Source of the DNA: Aldehydirespirator sp965116965
Lineage (GTDB): Bacteria > Actinomycetota > Acidimicrobiia > Acidimicrobiales > Aldehydirespiratoraceae
Assembly (NCBI GenBank): GCA_965116965.1
Contig: OZ220743.1
Coordinates: 3,596,001 to 3,660,000 of the forward strand
Reading direction: 5' to 3'
DNA: 64,000 nt
This document shows positions 23,628-32,036 of the stretch, in pieces. Every line of letters starts with the position of its first letter. The first letter of the stretch is position 1. A program made the translations under genes and the position numbers. The notes beneath the pieces were generated by a model. That model searched no databases, had not been told where the DNA came from, and saw only the letters and a program-made list of their open reading frames with translations.

Positions 23628-24977
23628 CTAGACCCAGTCATCGCTCTCGGCGGTCCGGCGCTCGGTGGCGGCGGCCATGACCGCGTCGACCATTGCCGCG
23701 GCTGATCCGGTCTCGGGTCGGTCCAGACCCTCCAATTCGGCCGGCGACGCGATCTCTCCCAGGACCTCGGGCAGCGGGCGGCCGATGAGCCGGGCAGCCC
23801 GATACGCCTGCTGGAGCTCGTCGTTGGCCCGGTGCTTGCCCAGCCTCGACGACAGGCGCTTCAGCAGTTCCTGGGATCCGGAGTCGCCCATGGTCTGCAG
23901 GTTGGCCGCCATCGCCTCGGCGTCCACCTCGATGCCGGCCGCGAGGTCTCGGGCCAGGCTGAGCTGGGCCAGCAGGTAGTGGCTCATCTCCGGCAGCAGG
24001 ACCCATTCCGTCTTCCAGGTCCGGCCATCGCGCTCGTGGTCTCCGACCATGGTCTCGGTCAGCACGCCCGCGGCCGAGCGCACCAGCCGGGCCAGGGTCA
24101 CCATCTGCTCGCTGCGCTCGGGGTTGCGTTTGTGGGGCATGGTGAAGCTGCCCATGGTGGCCGCCGACGCAGTCTCCGCGGCCTCACCGATCTCGCGTCG
24201 CTGGAGATTGTACACCTCGTTGGCCATGCGGGCCATGGTGGCCGAGACCAGAGCGGCGTTGTTGGCGAACTCGGCGATGCGGTCACGCGCCGCGATCCAG
24301 GATATGGCCGGCTCGCCCAGCCCGAGGCGCTGGCAGAAGCGGCCGCGCAGTTCCGGGCCGAGGTCCCCGTAGAAGCCCAAGGCCCCGACCGCGCCGGCCA
24401 GTTGGCCCACCATCAGGCGGGGACGGCTCTGGCGCCAGCGCTGCAGGTGCCGGGACGTCTCGTCGGCCCAGGAGGCGACCTTGAGCCCGAATGTCACCGG
24501 GGCGCCCGGCTGGCCGTGGGTGCGGCCCAGCATGGGCGTGTCGCGATGGCGTACGGCCAGATCGAGCAGCGAGCTCTCCGCGGCCCGCAGGTCCCGCCAC
24601 ACGATCGACCCGACGTCGCGCATCTCCAGCGCGGCCGCGGTGTCGGAGACGTCCTGCACGGTGGCGCCGTAGTACACGTGCTCACGGGCCTCGTCGGGCA
24701 GGTGGGCCTGTAGCTCGCGCACCAGCCCCGCGGCGGAGTGCGAGGTCCGCCGGGTCTCGGCGCCGAGCGCGGCCGGATCCAGGCTCCCGGCGTCGAGACC
24801 GTCGATCGCTCGGGCCGAGGACGCCGGAATGATCTCCAGGTCGGCCTGGGCGGATGCGAGGGCCTTCAGCACGTGCACCCACCTCTCCAGGCGGGCCCGC
24901 TCGCTGAAGATGGCCACCGATTCCGCGGTCGACCAGCCGTGCCCGTAGACGGCCGAGTCGATCAGGTGCGCGTCCAC
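23628..24977 (-). CDS. PurB/CMLE-type lyase (fumarase/aspartase superfamily)
   Basis: A 449-residue protein with the intact superfamily signatures GRTHGQPGAPVTFG (catalytic His) and GSFTMPHKRNPERSEQ (flexible serine loop), plus YYGATVQDVSDTAAAL near the N-terminus. It is related to adenylosuccinate lyase and 3-carboxymuconate cycloisomerase. Such enzymes eliminate fumarate or a similar acid from an adduct. GTG 24977 is the likely start, with GGAGG six bases upstream. It overlaps the preceding 305-residue protein gene by 16 bp. Location in a nitrogen-catabolic block beside carbamoyltransferase genes argues against a purine biosynthetic role. The substrate is unknown. Confidence 0.78.
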   Translation of the reverse strand: MDAHLIDSAVYGHGWSTAESVAIFSERARLERWVHVLKALASAQADLEIIPASSARAIDGLDAGSLDPAALGAETRRTSHSAAGLVRELQAHLPDEAREHVYYGATVQDVSDTAAALEMRDVGSIVWRDLRAAESSLLDLAVRHRDTPMLGRTHGQPGAPVTFGLKVASWADETSRHLQRWRQSRPRLMVGQLAGAVGALGFYGDLGPELRGRFCQRLGLGEPAISWIAARDRIAEFANNAALVSATMARMANEVYNLQRREIGEAAETASAATMGSFTMPHKRNPERSEQMVTLARLVRSAAGVLTETMVGDHERDGRTWKTEWVLLPEMSHYLLAQLSLARDLAAGIEVDAEAMAANLQTMGDSGSQELLKRLSSRLGKHRANDELQQAYRAARLIGRPLPEVLGEIASPAELEGLDRPETGSAAAMVDAVMAAATERRTAESDDWV

Positions 24978-25879
24978 GTACCGCCTCCGGAACCGGCCAG
25001 CGTGCGGAGTCCCTCGTGCACCTCGGTGAGGGTGGCCCCCCAAGGCACCATCACCGTGCGCGCTTCTTGTTCGAAGCCCTCGTCCAGCATGCAACAGCGG
25101 CTCAGCACGAGCCCGTCGACGGACTCGACGGCGCCGATCAAGCGGCGGGGGCACCAGTCGATGGTCCGGGCCGGCTCGGTTCCGTAGAACCAGCGGTGGA
25201 TCTGCTGGGAGCGCTCGCAGCCGAGCAGGGCGGAGCCGGCGAACGACGGGCGCTCGTCGAGGTGCGACACCGCTACGCCCTCGACGTCGACCCCGCCGCC
25301 CCGGCAGGGGACGATCAGCCCTTCGGGCACCGGCCCGGTCACCAGCGCCCGGCTGTCGACGATCCGCTCCTGCACCGCGATGGGGGGCAGATCCTCGGCG
25401 AAGTCCAGGACCCTGGTCACCTGGTCGATGAGCTTGGAGGGCTCTGGGGGCACGACGTCCACGACTGTCACCCGGATCGGGTCAGCGTTGAGGAGGAAGC
25501 TGACGTGGCGGTACCGGCCCTCCACCACGACGCAGCGCCGGTCCGGGCAGCGCAGCGCGACCCGGGCAAGGTGGCAGGCGATGCCCAGGTCGGCGTCGTC
25601 GTCCCGAATGTAGGCGCACTCCTCGGAGGATGCCAGAACCCGGGCGGCCACCGCAGGTGAGAAGAGGTCGTCACTGCTGTCGCGGGCCAGTTCCACCAGC
25701 GCGCAGCGGTCGGGATCGCCGTCGAGGCGGGCCACCACGAACCGGGTCCGGCAGTAGGCCTCCCGTCCGGTGAACCGGGCCACCAATTCCTCCGGCGCCA
25801 GGCTCGGAACCGAGGCCACGGATACCTGCCGGTACCGCCACGGCATGATGTTGTGCGAGGCGGGATCCAGGTCGAACAC
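24962..25879 (-). CDS. Conserved protein of unknown function in the lyase operon
   Basis: A 305-residue protein with no recognised domain. It begins MFDLDPASHNIMPWRYRQVS and contains regular strand-like stretches (RCVVVEGRYRHVSFLLN, IRVTVVDVVPPEPSKLIDQV), several cysteines (one in LLGCERS, a CC pair in LSRCCMLDEG) and WFYGTEP. No signal peptide or transmembrane helix is present. It is 3 bp from the phosphosulfolactate-synthase-like gene and overlaps the PurB-like gene, so it is tightly coupled to both and probably acts on the same pathway. The spaced cysteines and PPEPSKL segment could bind metal or nucleotide, which is speculation. Confidence 0.65.
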   Translation of the reverse strand: MFDLDPASHNIMPWRYRQVSVASVPSLAPEELVARFTGREAYCRTRFVVARLDGDPDRCALVELARDSSDDLFSPAVAARVLASSEECAYIRDDDADLGIACHLARVALRCPDRRCVVVEGRYRHVSFLLNADPIRVTVVDVVPPEPSKLIDQVTRVLDFAEDLPPIAVQERIVDSRALVTGPVPEGLIVPCRGGGVDVEGVAVSHLDERPSFAGSALLGCERSQQIHRWFYGTEPARTIDWCPRRLIGAVESVDGLVLSRCCMLDEGFEQEARTVMVPWGATLTEVHEGLRTLAGSGGGTWTRT

Positions 25880-25882
25880 GGT

Positions 25883-26734
25883 CTAGGAGCGCGGGCCTGC
25901 GCCCGTCCTCGGCTGGGTTTCCTCGACCGGCTGCGGGGATGGGGCCTCGCGGCCAGTGCCGGCGGGGAGGCGCATCCGCAGCGTGTCGGATCGCAGCCCG
26001 CGCCTGAGGGCCTCCACCGCGAGAACCTCGTCGATCGCGATGTTCGCCAGGTTGACGTTCATCCCCAAGTGGTTCACGAGCCACGCCTGCTGCTCCCGGC
26101 GGGGCGCCTCGTACACGACCGGAGCTTCCAGTTCGAGATCTTCGAGGGCGTCCACGAGGTCGGCCCTCACCAGCCCGTCGGCGGTGTAGAGCCCCACAGT
26201 CCCGCTCTCCCGACCCTCGGCCACCAGCCAGCACGCTCCGCTGTCGATGTCGCGGCGTGCCTCGGTGAGCCACTGCTCCGGGCGGGCCGGCTCGCCGGGA
26301 TCCTTGCTCCCCACCTCAGCAAACACCTCGAAGTCGTGGTCGCGGGCCGCGGCGATCAGCGACAGCTTGGCGCTCGGAGGCATTCCGGTCGCGCCCCTCG
26401 ACACCTCCACGCAGTCGAAGCCGAGGTCGCGGGCCCAAGCGAAGAACTCCTCGCGGTGACCCTGCCACCAAGCGGCCTCCAACAGCGTTCCCCCCGGGCA
26501 GGCCTTGACGTCGTGGGCCCCGAGCAGCTTGATCTTCGACGCGATTTCGCGGTCGAGATAGGCGGTGCCGAAACCGAACTTCCAGACGTCCACGAACTCG
26601 CCATGGGCCTCCAGCCGCGCTTCTATGGCTGCGGTTGGCGTGCCGGTGTCTATGACATGGGTGATGCCCCGACGGCGCGGCTTGGCCGTGCGAGCGGCCG
26701 TCTCGAGGAACCGGGGAGACTCAGAGATGGGCAT
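25883..26734 (-). CDS. Phosphosulfolactate-synthase-like (ComA family) protein
   Basis: A 283-residue TIM-barrel protein. ComA adds sulfite to phosphoenolpyruvate. Family features here are RGITHVIDTGTP, DVWKFGFGTAYLD, KACPGGTLLEAAW, DCVEVSRGATGMP, FEVFAEVGSKDP and VYEAPRREQQAWLVNHLGMN. Bacterial homologues are found outside coenzyme M synthesis and their substrates are often unknown. There is no ComB or ComC gene nearby, so coenzyme M is unlikely. By analogy it may join a nucleophile to an enol-phosphate, giving an adduct processed by the adjacent lyases. The start is ATG 26734, overlapping the DUF2877 gene by 14 bp. Confidence 0.8.
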   Translation of the reverse strand: MPISESPRFLETAARTAKPRRRGITHVIDTGTPTAAIEARLEAHGEFVDVWKFGFGTAYLDREIASKIKLLGAHDVKACPGGTLLEAAWWQGHREEFFAWARDLGFDCVEVSRGATGMPPSAKLSLIAAARDHDFEVFAEVGSKDPGEPARPEQWLTEARRDIDSGACWLVAEGRESGTVGLYTADGLVRADLVDALEDLELEAPVVYEAPRREQQAWLVNHLGMNVNLANIAIDEVLAVEALRRGLRSDTLRMRLPAGTGREAPSPQPVEETQPRTGAGPRS

Positions 26735-27605
26735 CTAGGCGATCTCCTGACCGGCGTCGCAGGTCAGCGGGCCGGGGGGTCATTGTACGTGCGAGTGCAG
26801 GAGCGAGTCCGGTGGCGGCCAGCGCCATGCCGGCTGCGAGGGCACGGCCCGACGTGGCGCCCACCCCGGCCAGCGACGCCGCGGCCCGCCGCATCCCGGC
26901 CTGATCGCCGGAGGCGGCCGCGTCCAGCAGGGCGTGCGCGGGCTGGATGCTGTGGCCGGCTGCGGCCCACTTCAGGAAGCCGCGGCTCAGCCGGGTGGTG
27001 CGGGCGTCGAGGGTCAGACGGGCGAGAGCACCCCGGCGGCTCGGGTCGATGGCGCCGACCAGCAGGATGCCGGCCAGCACGTCGTCGCCGCTGGGGGTGA
27101 GTCCGGTCCCCCGGCCTTCGAGGCGCCGGGCCGCGGTCGCCAGGTCGCCGCGGCGGACATCGCCGGTCACCGCTTTCCACAAGGCCGCCAGTTCGGGAGC
27201 GGGACACGCGGCCAGGTCCTGCCATGCCTGCGGGTCGGCGCCGAGGCGCTCGGGCAGGCTCGGCGCCCAGGGCGCGCCTCCGCCTAAGCGGACTCTCAGC
27301 CGGCCTGCGGTGAGCACCTTTCCGAAGACGCCGACCCGGTCGTGCCGGTCCGGTAGTTCGGCCAACTTCTCGACGACAAGGTGCAGAGGCCCTGGCCAGA
27401 CGCGGGGACCCACCACGGCGAACAGCGTCTCGGAGGGGTCCGAGACGTAGAACCCCCCGCGGAATACTCCCTCCACCCGGCCTGCGAAGCCCTCCGACGC
27501 GGCCTCCAGCACGGCCCGGCCGGCCGAGACCGCGGAGAGCGGGCCGGCCGCTGCTGTACCGTGCGGCCGTGCCGTCTCGGGAACCAGCCTCACCGGAGCC
27601 CCCAT
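26721..27605 (-). CDS. DUF2877 protein, predicted oxamate carbamoyltransferase subunit (YlbF/AllH family)
   Basis: A DUF2877 protein of up to 294 residues with the hallmark GRGTGLTPSGDDVLAGILL near residue 168. In E. coli the homologue YlbF (AllH) is the third subunit of oxamate carbamoyltransferase. The other two subunit families are at 16533 and 30486. The start is uncertain. ATG 27605 would overlap the divergent AIR-synthase-like gene by 37 bp. GTG 27593 or GTG 27512 are alternatives that relieve most or all of the overlap. It is the first gene of the lyase block. The separation of the three subunit genes into different transcription units is unusual. Confidence 0.8.
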   Translation of the reverse strand: MGAPVRLVPETARPHGTAAAGPLSAVSAGRAVLEAASEGFAGRVEGVFRGGFYVSDPSETLFAVVGPRVWPGPLHLVVEKLAELPDRHDRVGVFGKVLTAGRLRVRLGGGAPWAPSLPERLGADPQAWQDLAACPAPELAALWKAVTGDVRRGDLATAARRLEGRGTGLTPSGDDVLAGILLVGAIDPSRRGALARLTLDARTTRLSRGFLKWAAAGHSIQPAHALLDAAASGDQAGMRRAAASLAGVGATSGRALAAGMALAATGLAPALARTMTPRPADLRRRSGDRLDAHL

Positions 27606-28543
27606 CGCTGGACGACTTGGTCGCGGCGGTCAGGGACCATGCAGGCCTGCGAGCCAAGCAAGCCATCGGCGCCGTCCGCCGAGTGATCGGCCCCACCGAT
27701 CCGCTCACCGGGCCGGGCGACGACGGCGCCGTCGTCGAGTTGCCCGGCGGCGGCTCGGTCGTCGTCTGCGGCGAGGCGATGCATCCGGCGTTCGTGGCGG
27801 CCGATCCCCGGGCGGCCGGGATGGCGGCCGTGCTCGCCAACGTCAACGACCTGGCGGCCATGGGCGCCGTCCCCAGAGGCATCGTCAACACGGTGGTGGC
27901 GCCGGCCTCCGTCGTAGCCGAGGCGCTTCAGGGGATGGCCGAGGCGGCCGCCCTCTACGACGTGCCGATCGTGGGCGGGCACATCAGCGAGCATCCGGGG
28001 GAGCCGGCGCTGTCGGCCTTCGCGGTGGGCGACGCCGACCGGGTCCTGTCGGTGGGCCGCGCCCGGCCCGGCCAGGACCTCGTGTTCGTCGCCTGCCTGG
28101 AGGGTCGCATGCGGGCCGACTTCCCGTTCTTCGCCACGCTCGTCCATCAGGGACCCTGCCTGGCCCGCGATGTGCGCCTGCCGGCCGAGGCCGCCCGCAA
28201 CGGCCTGGCCCTCGCGGCCAAGGACGTGAGCATGGCCGGCTCCATCGGCTCGCTGGCCATGCTCCTCGAACCCGGAGGGCTCGGGGCGGAGATCGACCTG
28301 GACGATCTGCCGGCGCCGGCCGGGGTGAGCCTGGACCGCTGGCTCGTCTGCTTCCCGACCTATGCGTTCTGGCTCACCACTGACCGGGCCCAAGAATGCC
28401 TGGACCTGTTCCACTCGGCAGACCTCGCCGCCGCGGTGACCGGCACCGTCACCGGCAGCGGTGTGCTCGCGGTGCGAGCCGGGGGCGCGAGCCGCCAGGT
28501 GGTCGACCTCAAGAGCGAGCCCGTCACCGGACTCTGGCCCTGA
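27569..28543 (+). CDS. AIR-synthase-related protein, Sll0787 nitrogen-starvation family
   Basis: A 324-residue protein of the PurM/ThiL fold, predicted to bind ATP: GPGDDGAVVELPGGGSVVV, LANVNDLAAMGAVPRGIVNT, VGGHISEHPGEPALS and AKDVSMAGSIGSLAMLLEPG. It is a standard Nit1C member, fused to the acetyltransferase in mycobacteria but separate here. It probably phosphorylates or cyclises an unknown intermediate. The start is GTG 27569, and the gene is divergent from DUF2877. It converges with the unknown protein at 28630. The 86 bp between them show no strong terminator. Confidence 0.83.
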   Translation: MPSREPASPEPPSLDDLVAAVRDHAGLRAKQAIGAVRRVIGPTDPLTGPGDDGAVVELPGGGSVVVCGEAMHPAFVAADPRAAGMAAVLANVNDLAAMGAVPRGIVNTVVAPASVVAEALQGMAEAAALYDVPIVGGHISEHPGEPALSAFAVGDADRVLSVGRARPGQDLVFVACLEGRMRADFPFFATLVHQGPCLARDVRLPAEAARNGLALAAKDVSMAGSIGSLAMLLEPGGLGAEIDLDDLPAPAGVSLDRWLVCFPTYAFWLTTDRAQECLDLFHSADLAAAVTGTVTGSGVLAVRAGGASRQVVDLKSEPVTGLWP

Positions 28544-28629
28544 GCACGCTTGCGCCGGAGTGGTGACGCTGCGAGCGCGCCCGTTCGTGCCGCAACCGAA
28601 TTGGCAGCGTTCAGCGCCCATTCCGGCAC

Positions 28630-29286
28630 TCACCGCTGCCGGTTCTCGATTCGGCTTCGCATAGTCCGCCGGTTGTCGTCGAACGTCTCCGGGTCGGCTG
28701 TCTCCAGGTCCTCGAAGGAGCCCGCTTCGACGGTGGGCGTGGCGGCCGGCTCGGCGTACATGGCGGTGACCGTCACGACGTAGACGGGGGTCATGGTCGA
28801 CGGGTCGGGCTCGACCATGCTCACCACGGCCAGCCCGGTGGCCAGATGCAGTTCAATGCACTGGTAGGGATCGACTAGCCTGGAGCCCAGATCGCCCTGC
28901 TCGTGGATGACCGCCCACGTTTCGCCCGCATCCCGTGCCGCTGCCACGCGCTCGCGGTGCTCGCGCTCGGCCAGCTCACCCTGCAGCTCGCGGCGCCGGA
29001 CGGCGAACCCGCAGCCGACCGTGGCCTCGCCGAGGCCGTAGGCCACCGCTTCGCCGGCAGCCGCGGCCGCCTCGTCCAGGATCGCGGTCCGATGCTCCCA
29101 GCGCTGGGCCAGTTCCTCGAGGTCGGAAACGGCGGCCAGGGCGTCGGCCACGGCCCGCACCAGCCTCACCGCCGATTCGTAGGCGTCGGGGTTGGTGGTG
29201 GCCGTCGGGTAGAGGCGGCGCTCGCTCTCGTTCCAGTGCGCGGCCAGCGCCGCAGTGGGGTCTGCTCCGCTGGCGCCGCTGGACAT
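28630..29286 (-). CDS. Unknown protein of the nitrogen cluster
   Basis: A 218-residue protein, largely helical and rich in Ala, Glu and Arg in its first 130 residues (AVRLVRAVADALAAVSDLEE, RRRELQGELAEREHRERV), with a more hydrophobic, strand-like later part (IELHLATGLAVVSMVEPDPS). No motif, signal peptide or transmembrane segment is visible. It is divergent from the carbamate kinase gene and has its own TATAGT promoter box at 29362-29367, like the osmC and nitrile hydratase genes. Being single and regulated in parallel, it may be an accessory or regulatory protein of the cluster. Confidence 0.6.
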   Translation of the reverse strand: MSSGASGADPTAALAAHWNESERRLYPTATTNPDAYESAVRLVRAVADALAAVSDLEELAQRWEHRTAILDEAAAAAGEAVAYGLGEATVGCGFAVRRRELQGELAEREHRERVAAARDAGETWAVIHEQGDLGSRLVDPYQCIELHLATGLAVVSMVEPDPSTMTPVYVVTVTAMYAEPAATPTVEAGSFEDLETADPETFDDNRRTMRSRIENRQR

Positions 29287-29361
29287 CGTGGTCGGCTCCT
29301 TGCCGGCTGGCTCGTCGCCCCGGCGGACCCGAGGCTTGGCATGGCCGCTCGCCTTTCATCT

Positions 29362-29367
29362 ACTATA
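29362..29367 (-). promoter_or_regulatory. TATAGT -10 box upstream of the 28630-29286 gene
   Basis: The surrounding ctactataagaaagc resembles the core of the conserved motif at 9478 and 21634 (caactataagacagc), but the distal CTTG element at the matching spacing is missing. It may be a weaker third site for the same regulator, placed between the unknown gene and carbamate kinase. Confidence 0.4.
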
Positions 29368-29449
29368 AGAAAGCCGGTTCTGCTATCGGCAGACTCGTGG
29401 GCCCGGTGTCGGTTCTGACGGACCGGCAGCCCGGCGGGAGGAGTGAGCC

Positions 29450-30427
29450 TTGGCCGCGACCGCAATTCTCGCTCTCGGAGGCAACGCTCTCATTCGCGAG
29501 GACCAGCGCGGCACCCTGGAGGAGCAGTACGCCAACGCCCTCGCCATGGCCCTGTCGGTGCGTTCGCTGATCCGGAAGGGATGGAACGTGGTGGTGGTCC
29601 ACGGCAACGGCCCCCAGGTCGGCAACCTGGCCATCCAGCACGAGGGTTCGACCGACCTGGTGCCCGCGCTGCCCCTGTTCACCCTGGGAGCCATGACGCA
29701 GGGCCAGCTGGGAAGCCTCATCTGCCTGGCGCTCAACGAGGTGTGCAAGCGCGAGATCGAGGGAGCGGTGTCCATAGTCACGCACGTCGAGGTCGACGCC
29801 GGCGATCCCGCCCTGTCGCATCCCACCAAGCCGATCGGCCCGTTCTTCGACCGGGTCGAGGCGGCCGCGCTGGAATCCAAGCGGGGGTGGGCCATGGCCG
29901 AGGATTCCGGGCGGGGCTACCGGCGGGTGGTCCCGTCGCCGCGGCCGATGGCGCCCATCGAGGCCCCGGCCATTTCGACGCTGGTCGACCTGGGCTACAT
30001 CGTGGTGGCCGGCGGGGGCGGCGGCATCCCGGTGGCCCGCTCGGCCGACGGCGCCTACCGGGGGGTCGATGCCGTCATCGACAAGGACTTCGCCGCGGAG
30101 CGGATCGCGGACTCCGTGGCCGCTGAGGCCCTGGTTATGGTGACCGGCGTGGACGCGGTGCGCATCAACTTCGGCACCCCCGACGAGCAGGCCATCGCCG
30201 AGATGACCGCGTCCGGCGCCCGCCGCCATCTCGTCGACGGCCAGTTCCCGCCGGGGAGCATGGGGCCCAAGGTCGAGGCGGCCATCGAGTTCGTGGAGTC
30301 GCCGGGGCGGATCTCGGCCATAACCACGCCCGAGCTGGTGTACGCGACCCTCGATGAGCCCGCCTGCGTGATCGAGGGTCCCCGGGGCACCCGTATCGTG
30401 CCCGACCCCGTGCCCGCGCTGACATGA
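29450..30427 (+). CDS. Carbamate kinase (catabolic, YbcF/AllK-like)
   Basis: Transfers phosphate from carbamoyl phosphate to ADP, yielding ATP, ammonia and CO2. The 325-residue amino-acid-kinase-fold protein has ALGGNALI, VVVHGNGPQVGNLAI, EVDAGDPALSHPTKPIGPFF, VVAGGGGGIPVA, GVDAVIDKDFAAERIA and a final FVESPGRISAITTPEL. The start is TTG 29450 with GGGAGG eight to nine bases ahead. The next gene is fdrA, as in the E. coli allantoin-degradation group where the same kinase consumes the product of oxamate carbamoyltransferase. No arginine deiminase gene is present, so an arginine route is not supported. This is the energy-yielding end of the cluster. Confidence 0.9.
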   Translation: MAATAILALGGNALIREDQRGTLEEQYANALAMALSVRSLIRKGWNVVVVHGNGPQVGNLAIQHEGSTDLVPALPLFTLGAMTQGQLGSLICLALNEVCKREIEGAVSIVTHVEVDAGDPALSHPTKPIGPFFDRVEAAALESKRGWAMAEDSGRGYRRVVPSPRPMAPIEAPAISTLVDLGYIVVAGGGGGIPVARSADGAYRGVDAVIDKDFAAERIADSVAAEALVMVTGVDAVRINFGTPDEQAIAEMTASGARRHLVDGQFPPGSMGPKVEAAIEFVESPGRISAITTPELVYATLDEPACVIEGPRGTRIVPDPVPALT

Positions 30428-30485
30428 TCGGGAACTGACCCGCACGCGCACGATGAGAGCCAGCCTGCGCTGACATGCTGAGTAC

Positions 30486-32036
30486 ATGCTGAGGACAGAG
30501 GTCATCGCCGACTGCTACGTCGACAGCGTCCGCCTGCTGGAGGCCACCAGGGCGATGCGCGAGGCGCCCGGCGTGGACTGGGCCTGGGCGCTGATGGCCA
30601 CCCCGGCCAATCTGGAGGATCTGGCGGCCGAGGGCCCGACCGGGGGCCTCGGCGACGCGTCGGCCAACGATCTGGTGCTGGCGGTCAGGGGGTCCGGCGA
30701 GCGGGCGACCGCGGCCCTGGAAGCCGGTCGGCGGATGCTGTTCGATGCTGTCGAGGCCGGCGACGCCGTCCCTGCCGCCTCCGGGGCGCGCCCCGCCAGT
30801 CTCGACGAGGCCCTGGCCGCGGCTCCCGGGACCAACGTCGCCATCGTCTCGGTCCCCGGTCCCTTCGCGGCCCTGGAGGCTCACAAGGCCCTGACCCGCG
30901 GCCTCGACGTGCTGTTGTTCAGCGACAACGTGCCGCTGGCCGACGAGATCGACCTGAAGCGGCGGGCCCGCTCGCTGGGCCGGCTAGTGATGGGTCCGGG
31001 CGCGGGCACGGCCGCGCTGGCCGGCGTGGGGCTCGGCTTCTCCAACCGGGTGGCGCGGGGGCCGGTGGGGGTGGTGGCCGCCGCGGGCACGGGAGCCCAG
31101 GAGGCCATGGCGCTGATCGACCGCTGGGGATCGGGCGTCTCTGGTGTGATCGGAGTGGGAGGCCGCGACCTTTCCACCGACGTCGGGGGGCTGATGGCCG
31201 AAGCCGCCCTGGAAGCCCTCGACCGACACGCCGGCACCGAGTTGACGCTGCTGGTGTCCAAGCCGCCCGACCCGCCGGTGGCCGAGCGCCTGCTGGGCCG
31301 GCTCGCCGGCAAGCCGGTCGTGGCCGCGCTGATCGGGCTGGAACGACCGGTGGCGGCCGCGCCCGGGGTGACGGTGTGCAACACGCTCGAGCAGGGAGTG
31401 GCCGAGGCTCTGACCCGCCTCGGTCACGCCGGCGGCGATCCCGTCGGCGACATCGACGCGGAGGTGGCCCGACTCTCCACCGCCCTCGACGTGCCTAGAC
31501 GGCGCATGGTGGGCCTGTTCAGCGGGGGCACCCTGGCGTACGAGGCGATGACCATCGCCAGCCGCCACATAGGCCCGGTGTTCTCCAACACGCCGCTGGA
31601 GGCTGGGTGGGCGCTGCCCGCACCCCCCGACGGCCACGTGTGCCTGGACCTGGGCGAGGAGGAGTTCACCCGGGGCCGTCCCCACCCCATGATCGATCCC
31701 GAGGCGAGGATCGATCTGCTGCGCGACCAAGCCTCGGATCCGGCGGTGGCTGCCGTGCTGCTGGACGTGGTCATCGGCGACGGCGCCCATCCGGACCCCG
31801 CGGCGACACTCGCTCCGGTGGCGGCGGAGATCGCGGCGTCGGGCGCGGCCGTGGTCGCCTACGTGCTGGGCACCGGCCGCGACCCGCAGGACTTCGAGCA
31901 GCAGCGATCGATCATGCGTGAGGCGGGCTGCATCGTGGCCGAGACCAACGCCCGGGCCGCTCTGGCCGCGGCCGCGCTGGTGAACCGCGACCCCGCGCTC
32001 GTCCATGACGATCTAGCCACCGATCTCCGCGCGTGA
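30486..32036 (+). CDS. fdrA: FdrA protein, predicted oxamate carbamoyltransferase subunit (AllF)
   Basis: A 516-residue protein of the succinyl-CoA-synthetase-like FdrA family. Characteristic blocks are LRTEVIADCYVDSVRLLEAT near the start, VLLFSDNVPLADEIDLKRRA, MGPGAGTAALAGVGLGFSN, GVVAAAGTGAQEAMALIDRW, GVSGVIGVGGRDLSTDVGG and LFSGGTLAYEAM. E. coli FdrA acts with YlbE and YlbF in oxamate carbamoyltransferase, and homologues of both are present at 16533 and 26721. The start is ATG 30486. The stop overlaps the glycosyltransferase start by 4 bp, so the two are coupled. A role in phosphorolysis of a carbamoylated compound is predicted. The true acceptor may differ from oxamate. Confidence 0.88.
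   Translation: MLRTEVIADCYVDSVRLLEATRAMREAPGVDWAWALMATPANLEDLAAEGPTGGLGDASANDLVLAVRGSGERATAALEAGRRMLFDAVEAGDAVPAASGARPASLDEALAAAPGTNVAIVSVPGPFAALEAHKALTRGLDVLLFSDNVPLADEIDLKRRARSLGRLVMGPGAGTAALAGVGLGFSNRVARGPVGVVAAAGTGAQEAMALIDRWGSGVSGVIGVGGRDLSTDVGGLMAEAALEALDRHAGTELTLLVSKPPDPPVAERLLGRLAGKPVVAALIGLERPVAAAPGVTVCNTLEQGVAEALTRLGHAGGDPVGDIDAEVARLSTALDVPRRRMVGLFSGGTLAYEAMTIASRHIGPVFSNTPLEAGWALPAPPDGHVCLDLGEEEFTRGRPHPMIDPEARIDLLRDQASDPAVAAVLLDVVIGDGAHPDPAATLAPVAAEIAASGAAVVAYVLGTGRDPQDFEQQRSIMREAGCIVAETNARAALAAAALVNRDPALVHDDLATDLRA

Noticed and set aside
23628..24977. Calling the PurB-like gene purB
   Set aside because: Its catalytic motifs are shared by several lyases, and the context is nitrogen catabolism with no purine genes, so the symbol is withheld.
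30417..30476. Repeated gcgctgacatg at 30417 and 30466 between carbamate kinase and fdrA
   Set aside because: Only 11 bp, one copy spans a stop codon. Too short to separate from chance.
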